Assembly (NCBI RefSeq): GCF_041058985.1
Contig: NZ_JBEHZE010000003.1
Span: 1-20,333, forward strand
DNA length: 20,333 nt
Direction of reading: 5' to 3'
Source: Hyphococcus lacteus
GTDB taxonomy: Bacteria; Pseudomonadota; Alphaproteobacteria; Caulobacterales; Parvularculaceae
The notes under the pieces were generated by a model. That model searched no databases. It was not told where the DNA came from and worked only from the letters and a program-made list of their open reading frames with translations. How positions within the stretch are numbered: position 1 is the first letter of the stretch; each line of letters begins with the position of its first letter. The position numbers and the translations under genes were made by a program. This document shows, in pieces, positions 1-6,950 of this stretch.

Positions 1-320
1 TCTGCAAGGAGTTGCTCGTCCCATCCGGCGTTAAGGGCGAGTTTGTTATCGGCAAGCACGTAAGCGCGTTTTTGTTTTGCGGTGAGGGAACCGACCCGTC
101 GACAGGGAATGGTGGAAAGCCCAACGCGTTTTGCCGCTTCGACCCGGCCGTGACCAGCAAGGATCATGCTGTGTTCGTCGATCAAAACAGGGGCGATGAA
201 ACCAAAAGCACGGATGCTCTCGGCTATCTGTTTGACCTGTTTCTTGGAATGGGTACGTGCGTTACGCGGATTGGGCTTCAACGAGCCAGGACTGAGGTGT
301 TCTAAAGTCTGATCTGACAC
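1..320 (-). CDS. ParB-like N-terminal domain protein (partial, C-terminus outside window)
   Basis: The reverse strand is open from a GTG at 320 to the window edge (106 codons seen). An AAGGA ribosome binding site lies 8 bases before this GTG; the nearby ATG is in another frame that soon stops. The translation carries the ParB/sulfiredoxin-like nucleotide-binding fold: LKPNPRNARTHSKKQ, then IAESIRAFGFIAPVLID, the glycine motif AGHGRVEAAKRVGL, and KRAYVLADNKLALNAGWDE. In alphaproteobacteria this module often forms the front of a ParB-domain DNA methyltransferase or a stand-alone ParB-domain protein on genomic islands. The C-terminal part is not visible, so methyltransferase activity is only a possibility. 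The frame and the family motif are clear; the exact function is not. Confidence 0.85.
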   Translation of the reverse strand, partial: MSDQTLEHLSPGSLKPNPRNARTHSKKQVKQIAESIRAFGFIAPVLIDEHSMILAGHGRVEAAKRVGLSTIPCRRVGSLTAKQKRAYVLADNKLALNAGWDEQLLA

Positions 321-796
321 AGTGCGTATCCTTCATTTTGCCTTCCCCTCAATCATTTTACGAATCTTTACTGTTCCCTGTATGTTCCTTCTGTTTGCAC
401 ATTTGATCAAGGCCGGCCACAATAAAAATACCCACCCGAAGCGCGTTTCTTTTCCCAAGCTGGGATAGTTATGATGGTCGATTTTAGCTGACATTAGAAA
501 TTAAGCTCCCGCTCCTACCAAGCAATTTTGATATTTGGCATCTATCAAATGCTAGTTCGGGCGATATGTCGAATTGTTCTGTTATTTCAAAGCCCTGCAA
601 AAACTCTCTCGACCAGATCGACTAAGATGTGGTGGTGATTCTGTAGCGCGTGGCGAACGCCCCTTCGGTATATCGCCCGCATTTCCGTGCAACGGTAAAT
701 TACTTTCGGCTATGGCACGTGGATTTCGCGATATACGCAGTCTTTGTGTTAGGCGGCAGCTAAAACCTTTTACATCTGCGCCGGAAGGAAAAATTG
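321..796. other. Non-coding intergenic stretch between divergent genes
   Basis: This roughly 475-base stretch separates the divergent ParB-domain gene and the beta-propeller gene, so both promoters should lie here. I found no ORF with both a ribosome binding site and a recognisable product. A possible 28-codon ATG ORF near 381 has no Shine-Dalgarno sequence. I see no clear hairpin terminator, tRNA or long repeat. A TTCCCTGTATGTTCC stretch near 372-386 weakly resembles the CCCTGTT repeat patch at 9280-9420. Confidence 0.5.
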
Positions 797-2167
797 GTGC
801 GGATTGTTTCTCTCGTTGCTGTTCTAGCGTCCATGGTTGGTGGCTGGGTTTTTACGGGATATCTGAGGGGAGGCTCTATTGATTGGCAATCAATTATGGC
901 CAACCCGGGTGGTATTTTAAATCCTGAACTTTCCGATGGGATTGTACCGGAATGCACCGTGATTGCCGCTGACAAAGAAGGGTATAATTGCGAAGTCGTT
1001 GGGAATCCCAATGCTAATCGCTGGCCTGACGCGACGGCCGAACACGCCTTTGCGCGCAGTGTTTGGGATATGGAGACCGCTAAAATCGGCTCACGAAGCG
1101 AGCGTATTTATTTTGGCGGTGGTGATTGGGGGCTCAATCAGGGTCCCGTGCCAATCTGGTCGCTGTTTTGGCAAAAGCCGGAAAAGGGCGAGCCAACCTT
1201 GCGGGTTGCGCAGGAGCAACCAGTTTTTGGAGAGGCTGTCGAGTTCTTTCGTGAAGTAGATGGTCGGCTTTACGTACCGGATATTGATCCAAAAGATCCG
1301 TGGACGTCGGGTAACGTCTATGCACTAGATGAGGATGGTTGGTTCAAATACCGCAGTCTCGATAGTGCAGTGCACGTCTTCGATGTGATCGGTTTCCAAG
1401 GTGCGCTTGTGGCATCGACGGGTATTGTTGAGGGTGACGCTGGCCTCGCCGGTTTATTTAAGTCTGTGGACAATGGTGTGACGTGGACGCGATTGTCCGT
1501 TTCGGAAACAGAAGCTAAAAAGGCATTTCGCTTTTGGCGTATGGCAGAGCTTGGTGAGGGGTTGTTTGTTGCCCAGTCGAGCGCTCGTGAGGGCTATTGG
1601 ACATTAAATAAGAATTGGGAACTTGAGCGTTATGAAACCGATTTGTTCCCCGATATGCTGGATGCAAATTTGCGCCTAACAGTATCGCGCGCTGAAAAAT
1701 TCGGTGAAACTGTTCTCTATTCACCGGGTCTTGAGAGATTGCCCGTAAATCCTAAATTACTGGAGACCGATCTAGCACCAGTATATCAGTCTAATGAGCA
1801 TTTTGTTGCATGGTGGGAAAAGCTGTGTGCGGCTTGGCCATTGATGCACCGCAATCTCTATAGTCTTAACAAGGCTGGAGAAGTTAAAGTTGTTGCACTC
1901 CCAGGTGCACCTCACGTGAATGATTTCACTGTTATTGAAGGAACGGTATTTGTGCTAGGCGTTTCATATGGAAACGGAGCCTATGAAGCGGTTGTCGTTT
2001 CAAGCCATGACCTTGAGGAATGGACCGAGTTGTTCCGAGTTGAAACATCTGCAATCGCCATATCCTTCGAGCAGCTTGAAGGGGAGTGGATTCTCGGTCT
2101 TGGTGCTGATGGAATGTCGGATGTTAATACGTCTTCCGGGGAGATGTTGAGAATTTATTCTCAGTAA
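797..2167 (+). CDS. Secreted or membrane-anchored beta-propeller-like protein with an Asp-box
   Basis: I do not recognise a specific family. The protein starts with a hydrophobic segment (about residues 4-21) that fits a signal peptide or N-terminal anchor. The body has aromatic and glycine-rich beta repeats and one clear Asp-box, SVDNGVTW (about residues 223-230), the S-x-D-x-G-x-T-W motif of sialidase/BNR-type propellers. No catalytic sialidase arginines are evident, so it is more likely a binding or structural propeller. Start choice: GGAAGGA at 783-789 is 7 bases before GTG 797, better spaced than TTG 794, which is also in frame and would add one residue. The gene is followed by about 270 non-coding bases, so it is probably not co-transcribed with the downstream sigma factor gene. 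Function unknown. Confidence 0.75.
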   Translation: MRIVSLVAVLASMVGGWVFTGYLRGGSIDWQSIMANPGGILNPELSDGIVPECTVIAADKEGYNCEVVGNPNANRWPDATAEHAFARSVWDMETAKIGSRSERIYFGGGDWGLNQGPVPIWSLFWQKPEKGEPTLRVAQEQPVFGEAVEFFREVDGRLYVPDIDPKDPWTSGNVYALDEDGWFKYRSLDSAVHVFDVIGFQGALVASTGIVEGDAGLAGLFKSVDNGVTWTRLSVSETEAKKAFRFWRMAELGEGLFVAQSSAREGYWTLNKNWELERYETDLFPDMLDANLRLTVSRAEKFGETVLYSPGLERLPVNPKLLETDLAPVYQSNEHFVAWWEKLCAAWPLMHRNLYSLNKAGEVKVVALPGAPHVNDFTVIEGTVFVLGVSYGNGAYEAVVVSSHDLEEWTELFRVETSAIAISFEQLEGEWILGLGADGMSDVNTSSGEMLRIYSQ

Positions 2168-2357
2168 GTGCCTGTTGCCTGTTTGCCAGTGGGAGGAATA
2201 GGATGAGGTATAGGGCGTTCTGACTTGATAGCATTGCGAATAAAGCCATTCAGTATAAGTATTAACTGAGTTGGCGGTGATCGTTTGCTGACCAAGGTCT
2301 TTGTCGAAACGCTGAATAAAGTTGAGTAAATTTATGAATAAAATTGTCACTCGACCC

Positions 2358-2386
2358 TCGTCATTAAGCGTGTCGCGCGCTATATT
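2358..2386 (+). promoter_or_regulatory. Putative sigma70-like promoter of the FecI/FecR/receptor operon
   Basis: TCGTCA (2358-2363) and TATATT (2381-2386) are separated by 17 bases and lie 49 bases before the preferred sigma start at 2436. The -35 matches TTGACA at 4 of 6 positions and the -10 matches TATAAT at 5 of 6. The rest of the gap after the beta-propeller gene (2168-2435) holds only a well-spaced Shine-Dalgarno before a six-codon ORF near 2202, which I do not consider a gene. Confidence 0.35.
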
Positions 2387-2435
2387 TTGATTTTTGCGTG
2401 CGGTGGGGATGTGGCGTGTGAGAGACAGCAAACAA

Positions 2436-3014
2436 ATGAGCAAGGTTCTTGTGAGTTATTTACGCCACGAGAAAGCGCTCAAAAAATATCTTTATCGGTT
2501 TTTTTCGCGCCCTCAAGATGTTGATGATATTGCGCAAGAAGCCTTCATAAAGGTGTTCGCAACTGAAGCTAGAACCGAGGTTAGGTATCCCAAGCCCCTT
2601 TTGTTTCGTGCAGCTAAACACGCTGCGCTAACGGAACTTTCGAAAAAGACGAGCAAAGATTTTGATTACATGGAGGAAGTTGGCGAAAGTAGGGAGTTTG
2701 TAGAGGAAAAAAACTGTAGTGCGGAGGAGGTTCTAGACAGTAGGCGCAAACTTGCGGCTTTGTCAGTGGCAATTTCAGAATTGCCGCCGGTATGTCGAAA
2801 GGTATTTATACTGCGTAAAATTGAGGCGCTGCCAATTAAGGAAATAGCGGCGCGGCTTAAGATCTCTGTTTCTTCGGTAGAGAAACATGGGGCTGTAGGG
2901 CTTGTGAAATGCAGCCGACGTATGTGCGAACTTGGGTATGATCCGCAAGAATTTGGAGCGACCACGAGAAAAGCGCGCGACGTGATAAAAAAAGAATATT
3001 CGGACGGGGAGTAG
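2436..3014 (+). CDS. ECF sigma factor, FecI type
   Basis: A 192-residue sigma70-family protein. Region 2 is visible as SYLRHEKALKKYLYRFF followed by VDDIAQEAFIKVF (core binding and -10 recognition). Region 4 is LPPVCRKVFILRKIEALP followed by the helix-turn-helix IKEIAARLKISVSSVEKH (-35 recognition). There is no extra C-terminal domain. ATG 2436 gives the usual ECF length; ATG 2409 and TTG 2394 are in-frame alternatives that add 9 and 14 residues. The gene sits 12 bases before a FecR homologue and upstream of an STN-domain receptor, the classic cell-surface signalling order. By analogy with FecI, it should transcribe the receptor and peptidase genes after ligand binding outside the cell. Target promoters were not identified. 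Confidence 0.9.
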   Translation: MSKVLVSYLRHEKALKKYLYRFFSRPQDVDDIAQEAFIKVFATEARTEVRYPKPLLFRAAKHAALTELSKKTSKDFDYMEEVGESREFVEEKNCSAEEVLDSRRKLAALSVAISELPPVCRKVFILRKIEALPIKEIAARLKISVSSVEKHGAVGLVKCSRRMCELGYDPQEFGATTRKARDVIKKEYSDGE

Positions 3015-3026
3015 CAGCACCTAATC

Positions 3027-4061
3027 ATGAACGATAAAAATATAGTAGAATTGCCGGACAACGATGTCATCGAGAAAGAGGCTGCGCTTTGGATAATGCG
3101 CGCTGATGACGTTGCATTAACGCCTGATATGCGAGCGGAATTGGCCGCTTGGATGAAGCGTAGTGTCCGTCACCGACACGCATTTGAGCGCATGGCGGCC
3201 ATGTGGGGAATGGCTGATTTGTTGGAAGACTATAATCGTATCGATCCAATAGAGTCACCACTCTGGTTCGCCTCCCCAATGCGCAGTGTTGTTTTAACGG
3301 GTGCCATTGCAGCGAGTTTGGTGCTGTTTGTTGGTGCTGTGCTTTTCAAAGTGGGCCCTTGGACACCGAGCATACAAGAAGAAACATTTCGCACGGCAAT
3401 CGGCGAGCAGCGTACGGTGCCACTCGCGGACGGGTCGGTCATGATCTTGAATACGGATACAAAGGCATCAATAGAGATTGGGCGAAAGCTGCGTGTCGTA
3501 AAATTGAAAAAAGGCGAGGCCCATTTCGATGTGGCCAAAGAGAAAAACCGACCTTTCCAAGTCTATGCGGAGCAGCGCCTTGTGCAGGCAGTGGGCACTG
3601 CGTTTACCGTTCGGTTGCGAGAGCGTGATGTAGAAGTGACAGTCGCTGAGGGAGTGGTTGAGTTGTTTACGCAAGACATGCCTACATCCGGAACGGCGGA
3701 AATAAAAGCACCGTCAGAGTGGCGTTCGTTAACGGCGCTTTCGGCAAATGAGAGCGCTGTGTTTGATGAAGGTGTGGCGAGTCGAGCGAAGTTAGATAAA
3801 TCGGCTCTCAAAAAGAAGCTTATGTGGCGTGACGGATTTTTAGCATTTTCGGGCGAGCCGCTGGCTGATGTCGTTGCTGAGATGAGCCGTTATACGGAGT
3901 ATGAAATTGTTATCTCAGACCCTGAGCTGCGATCACTACCAATAGCGGGTTCGTATGAGGCAGGAAATATCAAGGGGATGTTCGATTCACTCGAGCGTGC
4001 ATTTGGTATTAAAGCAGAACGTAACGCCAACGGAGGAGTTGTATTGTCACGCGGGGCATAA
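3027..4061 (+). CDS. FecR-family anti-sigma factor / signal transducer
   Basis: A 344-residue inner-membrane protein with the standard three-part FecR layout. The cytoplasmic N-terminus (residues about 15-62) is DUF4880-like, with EAALWIMRAD, an AAWMKRSVRHRHAFERM stretch and a tryptophan at 60. A single membrane span lies at about 87-108. The periplasmic FecR domain (about 118-220) contains TAIGEQRTVPLADGS. The C-terminal portion (about 270-344) contains LAFSGEPLADVVAEMSRY and resembles the STN-like domain that contacts the receptor. It probably holds or activates the upstream sigma factor until the receptor signals. The start is only 12 bases after the sigma stop, suggesting translational coupling; the best Shine-Dalgarno (GGGGAG at the sigma gene end) is rather distant. 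Confidence 0.93.
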   Translation: MNDKNIVELPDNDVIEKEAALWIMRADDVALTPDMRAELAAWMKRSVRHRHAFERMAAMWGMADLLEDYNRIDPIESPLWFASPMRSVVLTGAIAASLVLFVGAVLFKVGPWTPSIQEETFRTAIGEQRTVPLADGSVMILNTDTKASIEIGRKLRVVKLKKGEAHFDVAKEKNRPFQVYAEQRLVQAVGTAFTVRLRERDVEVTVAEGVVELFTQDMPTSGTAEIKAPSEWRSLTALSANESAVFDEGVASRAKLDKSALKKKLMWRDGFLAFSGEPLADVVAEMSRYTEYEIVISDPELRSLPIAGSYEAGNIKGMFDSLERAFGIKAERNANGGVVLSRGA

Positions 4062-4165
4062 ATATTTTAAATAAAGCTTGTATTAAGATACGAGGATTTG
4101 CGGATTTCGTCAGTCTCTATGTATGAGGCCGGCGAAAATGAGAGGGGATTCGAACCGCGCGGCCA

Positions 4166-6928
4166 ATGCATAGGGGCTTTGCTAAGATATTGGGGATGGG
4201 GCGTGCGATAGTAGTTATCGCATCCAGCATTTGCTTGTTGTTCTCTAGTGTAAGAGCGGAAGAGCTGGCGCGAAAGTTTGATTTTCAGATTGATCAAGCA
4301 ACTCTCGGTGAGGCGTTGACCGAGTTGTCACGTCAAGCTCGCGTCGGATCATTGTACCCTTATGACTTGGCTGATAGCCCGAGCATCAATTCGGTGGCGG
4401 GTAGAATGACCGTGGTCGAAGCTCTTGATGGGTTGTTACGCGATACCGATTTTTCTGCCGACCTGACTGAGAGCGAGGTGATTGTCGTCTCGCGCAGAAA
4501 GCAGGAGCCTGAGGGGCAAATGGCGAACGGTAAGATTAAAACTACATTGTTGGCGGGGGTCGCTAGCTTGGTTTATGGCGTGGCAAACGCGCAAGATATT
4601 GAGTTAATCGAAGGTGATTCGCGTGAAGAGCAAGAGAAGGCTGAAGAACGCGATGAAGTTATTGTAACGGGTACGAATATTCGCGGGATCGCGCCGGATA
4701 GCTCGCCGACAATGACATTTGATAGAAATGATCTGGATGTTTCCGGGGCGGCGACACTTCAGGACTTTCTACAGACAATACCCCAAAACTTTGGTGGCGG
4801 ATCCAATGCGACCGTCGTTGGCGGCCTTCCGAATGATTTTAGCGCGAGCTACAATAGCGGTCGAGCAGGCACATACGGATCAAGCGCGAACTTGCGCGGA
4901 TTGGGTTCAGGTAGCACGCTCGTGCTTTTGAACAGTCAACGTATTGCGCCGGCTTCTGGTCTTGGTAATTTTGTTGATATCTCTCTTATTCCAGCGTCCG
5001 CTATTCAACGTGTTGAAATGCTAACGGATGGCGCAGCGTCTATTTATGGCGGTGATGCTGTTGCTGGGGTCGTCAACTACATTTTGCGTGATGATTTTGA
5101 AGGCGTAGAAGCAACGGCGCGCTACGGCACTGTTACTGAGGGCGATTTAGATGAATATCGCGCGAGTGTAACTCTCGGCGAAAATTGGAACGGCGGTAAC
5201 GCTCTCCTTTCATATGAATATTTCAACCGCGGCAACCTTAGCGCTGCTGATCGCTCTTTTTCACAAAATGCAAATCTTCCTAATGACTTGTTTGCGAGCC
5301 AAGAGCGTCATTCAGTATTGTTGTCGGGTTCACAGGAGTTGACTCCGAACCTTGAATTTTCGGCAGATTTTCTATACGGAAACCGTACCGGTATTCGGGA
5401 TACTTCCGGCGCAACTTATACCTTCCGTATACTTCCCGATACTTCAACGCTCCATGCTTCTGGTGCATTGAAGTGGGACGTTAGCGCTGATTGGTCCGTT
5501 GATTTTTCGGGTGCTTTTAGTAGCACGGATGGCGAAATTCCGACAACGGGAGACTCATCATGGCATACTTCGCTCGACTCAAACCTTTGGACTATGGACG
5601 CTAAGGCTTCTGGTGCTCTGTTTGGTATTTGGGGTGGTGATCTTCAACTGGCTCTCGGTGGTCACTATCGCGAAGAGTCTTTTTCTAATACGCGTATTGA
5701 TATTGATACCGTTCAACGTGCGGCAGATCGAAACGTGTATGCCGTTTATGGTGAGCTTTTTGCGCCACTTATTTCGGAAGACAATAATATCCCAGGTGTC
5801 AATCGGTTAGAGATCAGCACATCAGCTCGATTTGAAGATTACTCCGACTTCGGCACAAAATTGACACCAAAAGTCGGTGTCTTGTGGGCTCCGGTTGAAC
5901 AGCTTCGTTTGCGCGCATCCTATGGCCGTTCATATAGCCCCCCGCCGTTAGGTCGTGTCGGTGCTACAGACTACTCGGCTTTTGTTGCAAGTACGGCATT
6001 TATCAACGATGCTATCGGGCTCACCGCATCAGACCCATCTATTGCCGATGTCACGGCTATCTATATTTCTGGTACGGCACCCAATCTTTCTGCGGAATCT
6101 TCGCAGACGTTTTCGGCTGGTTTTAATTTCGATCATGAGGCCGGGCCGCATAGCTTTAGAGTTGTCGGAACTTACCTAGATATCAACTACGAAAATCGTC
6201 TGGGGAATACGCCTATTCCTGGTAACCGAAGCGTTTTTGATGCGCCAAATATCGCGTTTCTTGATCCAGGTTTATTCCCTCCCGGCATTGTTAACTTCTC
6301 ACCAACGCTTGATCAAATCACAGCCATTATGGCTGGGGTATCACAAGTTGTCATGTACGAAGATGATGTCGATGCACTCGATGCGCAAATCATCAGTTCG
6401 GTTCAGCTTACACAAAACCTTTCTTTGAACTCAGTACAAACTGTTGATTTTGATGCGGGTTATCAGTTGGAATCGTCTGCGGGTGATTTCTCGTTGGGCG
6501 TCTCCGGATCTTACTTGATTAACTACAAGCAACAAGCAAGCCCGACATCGGCGATCGTTAACCGTATTGATACGCTCTACAATCCGACTCATCTTAAGTT
6601 GAGAGGGCGCGCCGGGTACTCTTCCGGTGGGTTTAATGCGAACGTCTTCTTGAACTACACAAACAGCTATAAGTTCGACAATTTACCGGGTTCTCAAACC
6701 GTTGATTCGTATTCGACTGTAGACCTTTCGACGTCTTACGCGTTTGGGGAATCATCTGTAGCTTCAGTTTTGGGTAACGCAAAAATTCGGCTGTCTGTCA
6801 GTAATCTCTTCGATCAACAGCCGCCAAGTACGCTTGATGCGCCAACCTTTTCTTTGTTTGGCTACGACCCTACAAATGCTTCGCCTTTGGGGCGCTTCAT
6901 CTCGGTTGAACTTTCAACCAGCTTCTAA
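4166..6928 (+). CDS. STN-domain TonB-dependent outer-membrane receptor
   Basis: A 920-residue receptor of the FecA signalling type. In order: N-terminal signal peptide (cleavage near residue 31), STN domain (about 35-108, with FDFQIDQATLGEALTELS) that contacts FecR, a short linker, TonB box DEVIVTGT (163-170), plug domain (about 175-300, with LVLLNSQRI and IQRVEMLTDGAASIYGGDAV) and a beta-barrel ending in the outer-membrane signature ELSTSF. It should bind an extracellular ligand, import it using TonB energy and signal through FecR to the sigma factor. Oddity: residues 119-143 form a second signal-peptide-like segment beginning MANGKIKTTLLAG and ending ANAQ. Its own ATG (4520) is preceded by GAGGGG. 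ATG 4196 is an alternative first start with a more compact signal peptide. The ligand is not deducible from sequence, but the following gene suggests a peptide. Confidence 0.93.
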   Translation: MHRGFAKILGMGRAIVVIASSICLLFSSVRAEELARKFDFQIDQATLGEALTELSRQARVGSLYPYDLADSPSINSVAGRMTVVEALDGLLRDTDFSADLTESEVIVVSRRKQEPEGQMANGKIKTTLLAGVASLVYGVANAQDIELIEGDSREEQEKAEERDEVIVTGTNIRGIAPDSSPTMTFDRNDLDVSGAATLQDFLQTIPQNFGGGSNATVVGGLPNDFSASYNSGRAGTYGSSANLRGLGSGSTLVLLNSQRIAPASGLGNFVDISLIPASAIQRVEMLTDGAASIYGGDAVAGVVNYILRDDFEGVEATARYGTVTEGDLDEYRASVTLGENWNGGNALLSYEYFNRGNLSAADRSFSQNANLPNDLFASQERHSVLLSGSQELTPNLEFSADFLYGNRTGIRDTSGATYTFRILPDTSTLHASGALKWDVSADWSVDFSGAFSSTDGEIPTTGDSSWHTSLDSNLWTMDAKASGALFGIWGGDLQLALGGHYREESFSNTRIDIDTVQRAADRNVYAVYGELFAPLISEDNNIPGVNRLEISTSARFEDYSDFGTKLTPKVGVLWAPVEQLRLRASYGRSYSPPPLGRVGATDYSAFVASTAFINDAIGLTASDPSIADVTAIYISGTAPNLSAESSQTFSAGFNFDHEAGPHSFRVVGTYLDINYENRLGNTPIPGNRSVFDAPNIAFLDPGLFPPGIVNFSPTLDQITAIMAGVSQVVMYEDDVDALDAQIISSVQLTQNLSLNSVQTVDFDAGYQLESSAGDFSLGVSGSYLINYKQQASPTSAIVNRIDTLYNPTHLKLRGRAGYSSGGFNANVFLNYTNSYKFDNLPGSQTVDSYSTVDLSTSYAFGESSVASVLGNAKIRLSVSNLFDQQPPSTLDAPTFSLFGYDPTNASPLGRFISVELSTSF

Positions 6929-6950
6929 CAGACTTTGGGGCAATATATTG

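Noticed and set aside
748..754. GTTAGGC resembling an integron attC core site
   Set aside because: No matching RYYYAAC partner at a suitable distance, no foldable attC-like hairpin and no cassette-like gene arrangement.
574..882. 102-codon plus-strand ORF before the beta-propeller gene
   Set aside because: It overlaps the better supported gene in another frame, has no Shine-Dalgarno and no recognisable motif; it also does not look like a lasso-peptide precursor.
2168..2435. Possible lasso-peptide precursor gene upstream of the sigma factor
   Set aside because: The only ORF with a good ribosome binding site (ATG near 2202) is six codons long, and no leader/core pattern was seen.
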